A model generated the notes under the pieces. That model was not told the DNA's origin. It worked only from the letters and a program-made list of their open reading frames with translations, and did not search any database. Made by a program: the position numbers and the translations under genes. This document shows positions 9,530-17,618 of a stretch of DNA of 64,000 nucleotides, one piece after another. The stretch is taken from the NCBI RefSeq assembly GCF_000739935.1, contig NZ_BBJU01000002.1, forward strand, positions 1 through 64,000, read 5' to 3'. Positions within the stretch are counted from its first letter, which is position 1; every line of letters starts with the position of its first letter. The DNA comes from Agrobacterium rubi TR3 = NBRC 13261 (GTDB taxonomy: Bacteria > Pseudomonadota > Alphaproteobacteria > Rhizobiales > Rhizobiaceae).

Positions 9530-10213
9530 ATGCAAACCGGGAACGCGCCTCTGCTGATCTTTGATTGCGACGGCGTTCTCGTGGATAGCGAGCCGGTCTC
9601 GATCGCGGTTCTGATTGACATGGTCGCCCATCAGGGCGTCCAGATCACCGAAGAGGAAGCCTATCAGCGCTTCCTCGGCCGCAGCGTTGCCAGCATGACG
9701 GCGACGCTCTGGGACGAATACGGCGTCGAAACCGACATCGATTTTCTCGAACATATGCGCAGCGAACTCTTCCAGCGTTTTCGCGATGAGCTGAAAGCCA
9801 TAGACGGCATGGCCGAGACGCTGGATCGCCTGTCGTTGCCGCGCTGCGTCGCCTCCTCCAGCCAGCCGGAGCGAATCCGCTATTCGCTGGGCCTCACTGG
9901 CCTGCTCGACAAGCTCGAACCCCACATTTTCAGCGCAACGATGGTGAAAAACGGCAAACCTGCACCCGATCTCTTCCTGCATGCGGCAGGCCAGATGCAG
10001 GTTGATCCGAGAGACTGCATCGTCATCGAAGACAGTCCCGCCGGAATTGCCGCTGCCAAGGCGGCAGGCATGCGCGTATTTGCCTTTACCGGCGGCTCGC
10101 ACGCCCGGTTCCCGGCATTTCGTGACCACATTGCCAGCCTGAAACCCGATCTGGTGTTTGACGCCATGCCGGATTTGGTCCAACTTGTGGCTGATCAAAC
10201 TGCGCGGATTTAA
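9530..10213 (+). CDS. HAD-superfamily sugar-phosphate phosphatase-like protein
   Basis: Haloacid dehalogenase-type hydrolase of 227 residues, beta-phosphoglucomutase/phosphoglycolate phosphatase-like. Motif I is DCDGVLVDSE (residues about 12-21), with the nucleophile and acid/base aspartates in D-C-D. Motif II is the serine in ASSSQ (about 107-111), motif III the lysine in KNGKPAPD (about 141-148), and motif IV the acidic pair IEDSPAG (about 164-170). An alpha-helical cap of the C1 type lies between motifs I and II. It begins 16 bases after mtlK, so it is probably co-transcribed and acts on a polyol or sugar phosphate. The exact substrate cannot be inferred. Confidence 0.88.
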   Translation: MQTGNAPLLIFDCDGVLVDSEPVSIAVLIDMVAHQGVQITEEEAYQRFLGRSVASMTATLWDEYGVETDIDFLEHMRSELFQRFRDELKAIDGMAETLDRLSLPRCVASSSQPERIRYSLGLTGLLDKLEPHIFSATMVKNGKPAPDLFLHAAGQMQVDPRDCIVIEDSPAGIAAAKAAGMRVFAFTGGSHARFPAFRDHIASLKPDLVFDAMPDLVQLVADQTARI

Positions 10214-10276
10214 CGCTGCCGATGCTGTCGGCAGCCATGCGCAAGGGTCGCGATTGAGGGATGGGAATTTAGTTTG

Positions 10277-11851
10277 ATGCGTCAACATCTTGTTGCTGTC
10301 GATGTCGGCACGGGCAGCGCCCGCGCTGGCGTTTTCGATGCGGGCGGCAAGTTGATGGCACGCGCTACCCACCCCATCCTCATGCAAAGGCCGAAGGAAA
10401 ACCACGCCGAGCATGATTCCGCCGATATCTGGAACGCCGTCTGCGTCGCCGTGCGCAAGGCCATGGCGGATGCTGGCACAGCAGCATCTTCCGTTGCTGC
10501 CATCGGTTTCGATGCCACCTGTTCCCTCGTCTTGCGCGGTTCGCAGGGTGAGCAGGTCACGGTGTCCACCACAGGCGAAGAGCGTTTCGACACCATCGTC
10601 TGGCTCGATCATCGTGCCATTGCTGAAGCAGACTTTCTCAGTGCCTCCGGCCACCCCGTGCTGGATTTTGCAGGCGGCTCGATTTCGCCTGAGATGCAGA
10701 TGCCCAAGCTGATGTGGCTGAAAAAACATCTACCGGAGAGCTGGGCCAAGGCCGGATATTTTTTTGATCTGGCAGACTTTCTCACATGGAAAGCCAGCGG
10801 CAGCGCGCAGCGCTCCAACTGCACCCTTACGGCCAAATGGAATTTTCTAGCCCATGAAGGGCAGGGCTGGCGCAAGGACTATCTTGAGTTCGCAGGCCTC
10901 GGCGATCTTCTCCAACGTGGCAACCTCCCTACGAAAACAGTCGCCCCTGGGCAAAGCGTTGGCAAGCTCTCAGCGCAAGCCGCCGAAGAGCTTGGCCTCG
11001 ATATCGGCTGCGACGTTGCGGCGGGCATGATCGATGCTTACGCAGGCGCGCTGGGCGCTCTCGGCGGCAGTCTGCAATCGGATGTCGGCAGCAATGTCGC
11101 GCTGATTGCCGGGACATCCAGCTGCCTCGTGACGCTGACGCCAATGCGTATGCCCGGCCACAGCCTGTGGGGACCATATTGGCAGGCAGTCCTTCCCGGC
11201 CACTGGCTGGTGGAAGGTGGACAGTCGGCCACCGGCGCGCTTCTGGACCACGTCGTTCGCATGCATGCCGCAGGTGGAGAGCCAACCTCAGTGCTCCATG
11301 CCCGCATCGTGGAGCGCGTGCTGGAGCTGCGCCGCACGGAAGGCGAGGGCTTTGCCGATCACCTGCACGTCCTGCCGGATTTCCACGGCAACCGTTCGCC
11401 GCTCGCCGATCCGCATGCCCGTGGCGTCGTCAGCGGTCTCACTCTCGATACCTCCTTCGACAGCCTCTGCCGCCTCTATTGGCGCACGGCGGTGGCGATT
11501 GCGCTGGGTGCGCGGCATGTGCTGGATGCGATGGAAGGCTTCGGCTACTGCGTGGAAACGCTGCACGTCACCGGCGGCCATGTGCACAATCCGCTTCTCA
11601 TGGAGCTTTACGCGGATGTGACGGGCAAAGGCATTGTCGTTCCGGCCACAGCAGACGCCGTTCTTCTCGGCACGGCAATGAATGCGGCTTCTGCGGGCGG
11701 TGTTCACCAGGGATTGGCGGCTGCCGGTGCGGCCATGTATTCTGGTGGGGAAAAGCAAATCTCAAGCTCGGCACGAAAGCAGCGCTATGAACGCGATTAC
11801 CAGCGTTTTCTGGCAATGTACCGCCACCGCGCCGAGCTTGAGGCAATGTAG
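10277..11851 (+). CDS. FGGY-family pentulose kinase (D-ribulokinase-like)
   Basis: Carbohydrate kinase of 524 residues with the two-domain FGGY architecture. The N-terminal phosphate-binding motif is AVDVGTGSARAGVFD (about 6-20), the catalytic acid and sugar-binding stretch is CDVAAGMIDAYAGALG (about 239-254), and the C-terminal adenosine motif is HVTGGHVHNP (about 432-441). It resembles the FGGY pentulose-kinase subfamily more than XylB: a second FGGY protein in this window (37076-38530) is the xylulokinase. The ATG at 10277 is preferred over the TTG codon immediately before it. In this operon it would phosphorylate the ketose formed by MtlK from a pentitol such as arabinitol or ribitol. Confidence 0.88.
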   Translation: MRQHLVAVDVGTGSARAGVFDAGGKLMARATHPILMQRPKENHAEHDSADIWNAVCVAVRKAMADAGTAASSVAAIGFDATCSLVLRGSQGEQVTVSTTGEERFDTIVWLDHRAIAEADFLSASGHPVLDFAGGSISPEMQMPKLMWLKKHLPESWAKAGYFFDLADFLTWKASGSAQRSNCTLTAKWNFLAHEGQGWRKDYLEFAGLGDLLQRGNLPTKTVAPGQSVGKLSAQAAEELGLDIGCDVAAGMIDAYAGALGALGGSLQSDVGSNVALIAGTSSCLVTLTPMRMPGHSLWGPYWQAVLPGHWLVEGGQSATGALLDHVVRMHAAGGEPTSVLHARIVERVLELRRTEGEGFADHLHVLPDFHGNRSPLADPHARGVVSGLTLDTSFDSLCRLYWRTAVAIALGARHVLDAMEGFGYCVETLHVTGGHVHNPLLMELYADVTGKGIVVPATADAVLLGTAMNAASAGGVHQGLAAAGAAMYSGGEKQISSSARKQRYERDYQRFLAMYRHRAELEAM

Positions 11852-11877
11852 GACGATTGAGAGTGTTCTTCCTCCCT

Positions 11878-11906
11878 CCGTCACCCCGGACCAGATCCGG
11901 GGCCTA
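11878..11906. repeat. Partial copy of the short palindromic repeat (CGTCACCCCGG family)
   Basis: The bases ccgtcaccccgg followed by agatccgggg form a hairpin (CCCCGGa ... tCCGGGG) that matches the end unit of the larger repeats at 20315, 40128 and 62688. Only one end unit is present here, in the gap between the FGGY kinase and the convergent RpiR regulator, where it may act as a bidirectional terminator-like structure. Confidence 0.55.
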
Positions 11907-11963
11907 GCCAACCCAAGGACTTAGGTTGGAAGTTTCTTCTAAGCTGATATACAGCCTGTTTCG

Positions 11964-12785
11964 TTACCCGTGCAAAACGCGCTGCATATCACCGATGCGA
12001 CGATAACGGTCCTTGCGGCCGGTGTCTGTCTTCTGCGGCAGGGAATGCAGCATGAATTCGGTAATGGCGACCAGTTGCAACATGCTGTGTCCGCCGCTTT
12101 GGCTCAGCGGGATGGTCAGGCAGATGTCGGCGCTGTCAGGGCCCCACTCGTAAAAGCGGGTGGTGATCAGCACGGTGCGGTAGCCGGCCTTCATGGCCAT
12201 TTTTGCCAGACGCTGCAATCCGGCCAGATCGCCACCGCAATCCATCAGGATCAGCAGCGTGCCGTCGGCAGGCTCATCCATCAGCGCGATATAGGTGGCA
12301 CCATCGCGTTGCAGGTAATGCACGTGTTCGCGACTTTCCAAGAGCTTGGTGTAGAAGTAGCGGCAGATGCCGAAGCTTTCGGCAGAGGACGCCACGAAAA
12401 CCTGTCGGCTTTCGGCAATGTTGCTCAAAGCCGTCTTCCAAACGGGCTGTCCGGCCAGATCATACACGGCCTGAACCGCCTGAATCTGTTGCAACATGAG
12501 CGACGAGAGAGGTGTCTGCGGCGTTTCCTGCTTGGCTGCGGGTGCAGGCTCCTGAGCGCGTGGCTCTTCGCGCAGATGTTCGCGAATGTCGCTCAGTTGG
12601 CGGTAACCGAGCGAGCGTAAAAACCGACCGACAGTCATGGGACTGAGGTTGAGTTTTTCTGCCAGCGTTGCGGCTGTTTCAAACGGCAATTCTGCCAGAT
12701 GTTCGATGAGATACTTCGCAATCCGTCGTTCCGACGGCGTTCCGGTTTTCAGCGAACGGGTAAGGTCAATCAGCAATTTTTCCAA
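11964..12785 (-). CDS. MurR/RpiR-family transcriptional regulator
   Basis: Regulator of about 273 residues with an N-terminal RpiR helix-turn-helix (ETAATLAEKLNLSPMTVGRF in its first 60 residues) and a C-terminal SIS phosphosugar-binding domain (about 125-250, with VASSAESFG and a G-G-D-loop). No ATG opens the frame: a TTG at 12785 preceded by a GAGG ribosome site is chosen, and another TTG at 12848 without such a site would add 21 residues. It converges on the polyol operon. Its target is unknown, and it could sense a phosphosugar made by the kinase or phosphatase next door. Confidence 0.82.
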   Translation of the reverse strand: MEKLLIDLTRSLKTGTPSERRIAKYLIEHLAELPFETAATLAEKLNLSPMTVGRFLRSLGYRQLSDIREHLREEPRAQEPAPAAKQETPQTPLSSLMLQQIQAVQAVYDLAGQPVWKTALSNIAESRQVFVASSAESFGICRYFYTKLLESREHVHYLQRDGATYIALMDEPADGTLLILMDCGGDLAGLQRLAKMAMKAGYRTVLITTRFYEWGPDSADICLTIPLSQSGGHSMLQLVAITEFMLHSLPQKTDTGRKDRYRRIGDMQRVLHG

Positions 12786-13103
12786 CGACGCCTCGTTTTT
12801 CTTGTCTTTAGCGGACGATGGTGATCTAGCGAGACATCTCGCTGCCAATCGTTTCGACTAGGTTGTACAAAAGGCCAATCGTTATCCCGCCGATCCCCAC
12901 CCCTGCAAGAATATACGACTTTTTGCCTGTTTGTTTTTATAGTTTAGTGGTTGCTTTTCTTCAAGCGCAAAATAGTCGGTTGTGTTTTTTTCTTGTATTT
13001 AAGGGGGAGCGTTTCTTGTTAAGGTCGCAGAACGCCCTATTTGCCACGCGTTGGCGGATGATCTTTCGATCTACGGTAAATCCGCCTAAATGGAGGCAAT
13101 ATA
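12786..13103. other. Intergenic region between the RpiR regulator and the CysZ-like gene
   Basis: About 318 bases carrying the divergent promoters of the RpiR-type regulator and the CysZ-like gene. It is AT-rich with several T-runs (12925-13005), unlike the flanking coding DNA. A GGAGGC ribosome site at the right end serves the CysZ-like gene. I see no credible gene, tRNA or strong hairpin in it. Confidence 0.5.
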
Positions 13104-13829
13104 ATGATTTTTAGCGCTGCGCGGCATGCTTTCAGCAACCTTTTCGCCCCCGAAACACGTTCGGTGTTCTGGAAGTCGCTCGGACTGACGATTTTGGTGC
13201 TTGTGGGCCTCTGGTTTGCGATTCGCGGCGTTTTTATCTGGCTTGCGCTCCCGTGGATTGATTCGCTCCTTCCCGGCGTGCCGGAATGGGCCGGCTGGAT
13301 GAGCTTCGTTTTTGCCATTCTTGCGGGTATCGGCTTGGCGCTTGCGCTGGCCCTTTTGATCTCGCCGGTCACCGCCATCATCGCCAGCCTGTTTCTTGAT
13401 GATGTGGCCGAGGTGATCGAGAAGAAGGATTATCCGGCTGATCCGGCTGGCACGGCCATGCCGCTCACCGAGGCTATCCCATCGTCGCTCAAATTCTTCG
13501 GTGTGGTCATTTTCGGCAACCTCATCGCGCTGTTGTTGCTTCTCGTTCCCGGCGTCAACCTCATCGCGTTTTTTCTGGTCAACGGCTATCTGCTGGGCCG
13601 GGAATTCTTCGAGTTCGCCGCCATGCGCTTCCGCACGCCGGCCGATGCCCGCGCCTTCCGCTCGAAGCACAGCACGAAAGTCTTTATGGCCGGTCTGGTG
13701 ATTGCCGCGTTTCTGGCCATCCCCTTCCTCAACCTGCTGACGCCGCTGTTTGCAGCCTCGATGATGGTGCATCTGCACAAGGCGATCAGCCGTCGCGACC
13801 CGTCATTCACCAACCAGCTGGGCCGGTAG
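13104..13829 (+). CDS. EI24/CysZ-family membrane protein
   Basis: Integral membrane protein of 241 residues related to the CysZ sulfate-permease/EI24 family. It has an N-terminal amphipathic stretch, four or more hydrophobic segments (about 28-50, 65-90, 130-160, 195-225), and the polar NGYLLGREFFEFAAMRF segment typical of this family near 156-172. A GGAGGCAATA ribosome site precedes the ATG. No cysteine-biosynthesis gene is adjacent, so a sulfate role is only a family-level inference. Its 3' end overlaps the convergent nth gene by 27 bases. Confidence 0.82.
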   Translation: MIFSAARHAFSNLFAPETRSVFWKSLGLTILVLVGLWFAIRGVFIWLALPWIDSLLPGVPEWAGWMSFVFAILAGIGLALALALLISPVTAIIASLFLDDVAEVIEKKDYPADPAGTAMPLTEAIPSSLKFFGVVIFGNLIALLLLLVPGVNLIAFFLVNGYLLGREFFEFAAMRFRTPADARAFRSKHSTKVFMAGLVIAAFLAIPFLNLLTPLFAASMMVHLHKAISRRDPSFTNQLGR

Positions 13830-14573
13830 CTCCACCAGAGGTGCGGGAATATCGCAGGTCTTTTCCGGCGCTTTGCAGATATCGGCAATCACGCAGCGCT
13901 CGCATTCCGGCTTGCGCGCCTTGCAGCAATAGCGCCCGTGCAGAATGAGCCAATGATGCGCGTGGAACAGATATTCGTCGGGAATGATCTTCACCAGCCG
14001 CTCTTCCACCTCGTCCGGGGTCTTGCCCGGCGCCAGACAGAGCCGGTTGGCGATGCGAAACACATGCGTATCGACGGCCAGCGTTGGCACCCCGAAAGCC
14101 ATCGACATCACCACATTGGCGGTCTTGCGCCCCACGCCTGGCAGCATCACCAGCTCTTCGCGGGTGCGTGGAACCTCGCCACCAAACTGGTCGATCAGCA
14201 TCTGCGACAGCGCAATGACGTTTTTGGCCTTGTTGCGGTAGAGCCCGATTGTCTTGATGTAGCCGATCAGCCGCTCCTCGCCCAATTCCAGCATCTTCTG
14301 GGGTGTATCGGCCACCGCAAACAGACCGCGCGTGGCCCGGTTGACGCCCACATCGGTCGCCTGCGCCGAAAGCGCCACGGCCACCACCAGCGTGAACGGG
14401 TTGGAGTGCTCCAGTTCGCCCTTGGGCTCGGGCCGCTGAATGGAAAAGCGGCGGAAAATCTCGACCAGTTCGTCATGCGAATAGAGCGTCTTGACCTTCG
14501 TGGGCTTGCGGCGTGCCGTGGAATTTGACTTTTTCGGCGTTTGGGTGCTGGATCGTTTCTTGGCTATTGTCAT
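13803..14573 (-). CDS. nth: Endonuclease III (DNA glycosylase/AP lyase)
   Basis: Base-excision repair enzyme of 256 residues that removes oxidised pyrimidines and cleaves AP sites. The helix-hairpin-helix LPGVGRKTANVV carries the catalytic lysine, followed by the catalytic aspartate in VDTHVFRIANRL. A C-terminal iron-sulfur loop with four cysteines (C-x6-C-x2-C-x5-C) is intact. An N-terminal lysine/serine-rich extension of about 35 residues precedes the core. ATG 14573 is preferred over 14612, although neither has a clear ribosome site. It overlaps the CysZ-like gene tail-to-tail and diverges from the DUF2244 gene. Confidence 0.95.
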   Translation of the reverse strand: MTIAKKRSSTQTPKKSNSTARRKPTKVKTLYSHDELVEIFRRFSIQRPEPKGELEHSNPFTLVVAVALSAQATDVGVNRATRGLFAVADTPQKMLELGEERLIGYIKTIGLYRNKAKNVIALSQMLIDQFGGEVPRTREELVMLPGVGRKTANVVMSMAFGVPTLAVDTHVFRIANRLCLAPGKTPDEVEERLVKIIPDEYLFHAHHWLILHGRYCCKARKPECERCVIADICKAPEKTCDIPAPLVELPAQLVGE

Positions 14574-14629
14574 GTTGCGACTACAATTCGGGATCAGGCT
14601 TCGTTCAAACATCGGGTGAGGGCGGCAAG

Positions 14630-15112
14630 GTGGACGGCGTAAACGAGCAGCCGGTTTTTACAGCGGAACTTGTTCCTTATCGCTCCCTGGCACGCAAGGG
14701 TTTTCGCGTCCTTCTTTGCCTCACGGGTGCCGTCAGCCTCATCTACGGCGTCTTCTTCCTCGTCACCGGCGCGTGGCCCATCGGCCTTTTTCTGGGGCTG
14801 GATTTCCTGCTGCTCTATTTTGCCTTTCGGGCCAACTACCGGGCAGCCAAGGCGCGGGAGGAGGTCACGGTCTCGCGCACCAGCCTTTCCATCCGCAAGT
14901 TTTCACCCGCTGGCCGCATGGTCGAATACCGCTTCAATCCCTTCTGGGCACGTTTCCGGGTCAACCGCCACGAGGAAATCGGCATTCTCTCCATGCATGT
15001 CTCGGGCGAGGGGCGCACGACGGATATCGGCTCCTTTCTCAATCCCGATGATCGAGAGAGCTTTGCCAAGGCGTTTCGCGGCGCGTTGGCTACGGTGCGG
15101 CTCAGAATTTAG
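14630..15112 (+). CDS. DUF2244 family membrane protein
   Basis: Protein of about 160 residues matching DUF2244, a small alphaproteobacterial membrane-protein family of unknown function. Two adjacent hydrophobic segments (about 27-48 and 52-70) are followed by a soluble C-terminal domain with the family-like RMVEYRFNPFWARF stretch (about 95-108). The GTG at 14630, with GAGG eight bases upstream, is chosen because the open frame extends back into nth without a ribosome site. It diverges from nth with a gap of 56 bases. No function is proposed. Confidence 0.8.
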   Translation: MDGVNEQPVFTAELVPYRSLARKGFRVLLCLTGAVSLIYGVFFLVTGAWPIGLFLGLDFLLLYFAFRANYRAAKAREEVTVSRTSLSIRKFSPAGRMVEYRFNPFWARFRVNRHEEIGILSMHVSGEGRTTDIGSFLNPDDRESFAKAFRGALATVRLRI

Positions 15113-15183
15113 CGCGTGATCGCAAGAAACGGGTGGAGATACGCCCCGCTACGTGGTTTTGTCTGATGCCAAGGAGACACGCC

Positions 15184-16056
15184 ATGAACGCTAATATCAC
15201 CCTGAAGGATGACATTACCCCGGTCGGTTCGGATTACGAGACCGTGCGGCGGGTCATCGAAATCCTGACGGTGGAATACCGCGATCAGCCCTCACTCGAA
15301 ACCATTGCCACGCAACTCGGACAATCGCCCACCCAGCTGCAAAAAACCTTCACGCGCTGGGCCGGGCTGTCCCCGAAGGCTTTTCTCCAAGCCGTGACGC
15401 TCGATCACGCCAAGCGTCTGCTGCGCGATGAAAGCCTGCCGCTTCTGGATGCCGCACTCGAAGTCGGCATGTCCGGCCCAAGCCGTCTGCACGATCTGTT
15501 CGTCACCCACGAGGCCATGTCGCCCGGCGAGTGGAAGGCCAAGGGTGGCGGCCTGCTCATCCGCTACGGCTTCCACCCATCGCCCTTCGGCCTGGCGCTG
15601 ATCATGATCACCGACCGAGGGCTGGCCGGTTGCGCCTTTGCCGATCCGGGCGAGGAAAAAGCCTGCTTCGAAGACATGTCGCGCCGCTGGCCCAATGCCG
15701 ACTATCTCGAAGACAGCGCCGCCACCGCGCCCTATGCCTCACGCATCTTCGATGCGGACAATTGGAAAAGCGAACAGCCTCTGCGCGTCGTCCTGCTCGG
15801 CACGGATTTTCAGGTCCGCGTCTGGCAGAGCCTGCTCAAAATCCCGCTCGGCAAAGCCGTCACCTATTCCCACGTCGCGCAAGACATCGGCCAACCCACC
15901 GCATCCCGCGCCGTTGGCGCCGCCATCGGCGCCAACCCCATCTCCTTCGTCGTCCCCTGCCACCGGGCCGTGGGCAAAAGCGGTGCGCTGACTGGGTATC
16001 ACTGGGGGCTGACCCGCAAACGCGCGATGCTGGGCTGGGAAACGGGGAAGATTTGA
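15184..16056 (+). CDS. Ada-like fusion: AraC-type HTH plus methylated-DNA-protein cysteine methyltransferase
   Basis: Protein of 290 residues with an AraC-type helix-turn-helix domain (about 20-105) fused to an O6-alkylguanine-DNA alkyltransferase domain (about 115-285). The suicidal cysteine is in the intact VPCHR motif, and the DNA-binding RAVGAAIGANP segment precedes it. It lacks the N-terminal phosphotriester-sensing domain of classical Ada, so it should repair alkylated guanine and perhaps regulate, but cannot sense methylphosphotriesters in the Ada way. An AAGGAGAC ribosome site fixes the start. Confidence 0.92.
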   Translation: MNANITLKDDITPVGSDYETVRRVIEILTVEYRDQPSLETIATQLGQSPTQLQKTFTRWAGLSPKAFLQAVTLDHAKRLLRDESLPLLDAALEVGMSGPSRLHDLFVTHEAMSPGEWKAKGGGLLIRYGFHPSPFGLALIMITDRGLAGCAFADPGEEKACFEDMSRRWPNADYLEDSAATAPYASRIFDADNWKSEQPLRVVLLGTDFQVRVWQSLLKIPLGKAVTYSHVAQDIGQPTASRAVGAAIGANPISFVVPCHRAVGKSGALTGYHWGLTRKRAMLGWETGKI

Positions 16057-16180
16057 TCTCAAGACCGGGCATGTAGCCTGTGGTTATTTTGTGCGGGAGC
16101 GTTCCTCTACTCTCCGCCGGGGAGAAGAAACTAAACAGCAAAGTGGCGCCACATGAAATGTAAAACGGTGGAACGGACGA

Positions 16181-16357
16181 ATGAAAAGCAAGATTGATCT
16201 GCCTGAGAATTCAAGACGGCGCTGTGATAGCCGGTCTGTCGCTTGGCGGAAGCAATGGACTGCGGGCATAAAAGCTGGAATCGAGGATGCCAACAGAGGT
16301 GATTTCGTCAGCGAAGAGGAGATCACGGGGGTGCTGATGCGTTATGATCAGGCGTAG
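16181..16357 (+). CDS. Possible small antitoxin-like protein or antitoxin fragment
   Basis: An open frame of 58 codons starting ATG. The C-terminal half (AWRKQWTAGIKAGIEDANRG then DFVSEEEI and RY) has the spacing of the C-terminal region of CopG/ParD-type antitoxins, in which W-x-I-x-x-G-x-x-D-x-x-x-G is followed by a VSxEEV-like segment. The N-terminal part lacks an obvious ribbon-helix-helix, and no toxin gene is adjacent, so it may be a decayed remnant. The ribosome site (GGACG) is weak. Treat it as tentative. Confidence 0.35.
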   Translation: MKSKIDLPENSRRRCDSRSVAWRKQWTAGIKAGIEDANRGDFVSEEEITGVLMRYDQA

Positions 16358-16367
16358 ACAGTCTTTT

Positions 16368-16396
16368 CCGTCATCCACACAAGTGCGGGGTGACGG
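16368..16396. repeat. Partial copy of the short palindromic repeat
   Basis: The sequence begins ccgtcatcc and ends tgcggggtgacgg, matching the outer ends of the repeat family seen complete at 20315, 40128 and 62688 but with most of the centre missing. It forms a short imperfect hairpin. Confidence 0.5.
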
Positions 16397-16431
16397 AAGG
16401 TGCGGGGCCAAATCAGTCGCCAACTTCTTGA

Positions 16432-17430
16432 TCAACTGTCTGATGCGGTGTGAATCTCCAGCAACGCCCGCGCTGCCGCCTCGTCCGTAATCAGCGTATT
16501 GCACCCAATGCGTTTTATCGTGGCACAAATGGCCGTGGCGCGGTGGGCGCCGCCGGAGGCGAGGACGATGTGTTTGGCCTTTTTCAGGGTATCAAGGCCA
16601 ATGGCCATGGCGCGCTGGTTGATGGGATGATCGACGGAGCGGCCCTCTGCATCGATGAAGTTGAACATGGTGTCGCAGACGCAGCCTGCCGCCACCAGCT
16701 CGTCATGGGTCTGTTTGGAAATGAAGCCTTCCGACAGCGAAGTCGAATGCGGGCCGATATCGCCGCAGCTGACGATGGCGAGGTCGAGATTTTCGGCCAG
16801 TTCGAACAGGGTGTTCAACCCGCATTTTTCGATCAGCGCGCGGCGGGTTTCCTCTGAATCCACCAGCAGCGGTGCAAGGAACATGTAGCATTCCGCGCCC
16901 AGTGCGCTGGCCAGCCGCCACGTATAATCCAGCGGGTTGGTCTGGTGCACGGCGACGATGCCACCCAGAAGCGAAACGACCTTGCAGTTTTCCCGGCGCG
17001 GCGGGCGAAAGCTGGAGAGCGACGCCGTCATGGTGCGGCCCCAGCCGACGCCGATGGTGGCATTGTCGGGCACGGCCTCCGACAGAAACTGGCCGAGTGC
17101 AAGGCCGACGGCCTTGGCGATATCTTCCGCCTTCGATGATGCGGAGGGAATGATGATCGCCTCATCCAGCCCGTAAGCCGCTTCCAGCTTTATTGCCAAT
17201 TCGACGTAGTCCTCGATGCCTTCATTGATCCAGATCTGCACCTCGGATCGCTTCATGGCCTCGTCCAGAAGGCGGATGACAGTGGAGCGGCTGATGCCCA
17301 GTTTTTCCGCCACATCCTTCTGCGTCATGCCCTGATTGTAATAGAGCCACGCGGCCCGCAGCCGCAGGGATGCAGCTTCGGAATAGGCCGTGTGGGTGTC
17401 TCTTCGCAGTTTTGCCACTGTTTTCGCCAT
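16432..17430 (-). CDS. SorC/DeoR-type sugar-binding transcriptional regulator
   Basis: Regulator of 332 residues. The helix-turn-helix (about 30-62, NQGMTQKDVAEKLGISRSTVIR) is followed by a sugar-phosphate-binding domain with the IGVGWGRT loop near 125-132. It is divergently transcribed from transaldolase across a gap of 188 bases containing promoter-like elements, so it may control transaldolase and itself in response to a sugar phosphate. It is a paralogue in type of the regulator at 2663-3616 but clearly a different sequence. Confidence 0.88.
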   Translation of the reverse strand: MAKTVAKLRRDTHTAYSEAASLRLRAAWLYYNQGMTQKDVAEKLGISRSTVIRLLDEAMKRSEVQIWINEGIEDYVELAIKLEAAYGLDEAIIIPSASSKAEDIAKAVGLALGQFLSEAVPDNATIGVGWGRTMTASLSSFRPPRRENCKVVSLLGGIVAVHQTNPLDYTWRLASALGAECYMFLAPLLVDSEETRRALIEKCGLNTLFELAENLDLAIVSCGDIGPHSTSLSEGFISKQTHDELVAAGCVCDTMFNFIDAEGRSVDHPINQRAMAIGLDTLKKAKHIVLASGGAHRATAICATIKRIGCNTLITDEAAARALLEIHTASDS

Positions 17431-17493
17431 GCTCTCGTTGAGAGGCGAGTATCGCTCTTGTGAAACTTATGTCAATTGCATTGCGCAAATGTC

Positions 17494-17523
17494 TTGACTT
17501 TGCGGTTTGTGCGGCGCGATACT
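17494..17523 (+). promoter_or_regulatory. Probable promoter of the transaldolase gene
   Basis: TTGACT at 17494-17499 is followed by GATACT at 17518-17523 (spacer 18). Just upstream, the TTGCATTGCGCAA segment (17477-17489) is a partial palindrome in the divergent regulator-tal gap and is a candidate operator for the SorC-type regulator. Inference from sequence only. Confidence 0.35.
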
Positions 17524-17618
17524 CGAAACATAGAAAACAACCGGTTTCGGCATCGCGCCCCCGAGTGGAACGGAACCCGGCTGAAGCAGTTTTCCAGAGA
17601 TCACGAGGATCAAACGGC

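Larger units (their letters stand above)
16057..16431. other. Intergenic region with one small open frame and a repeat remnant
   Basis: The 375 bases between the Ada-like gene and the SorC regulator hold one possible small gene (16181-16357) and a degraded palindromic repeat (16368-16396). Nothing else gene-like is visible. Confidence 0.6.

Noticed and set aside
10274-10276. TTG start for the FGGY kinase
   Set aside because: An ATG follows immediately and is equally placed relative to upstream sequence, so the extra residue is unlikely.
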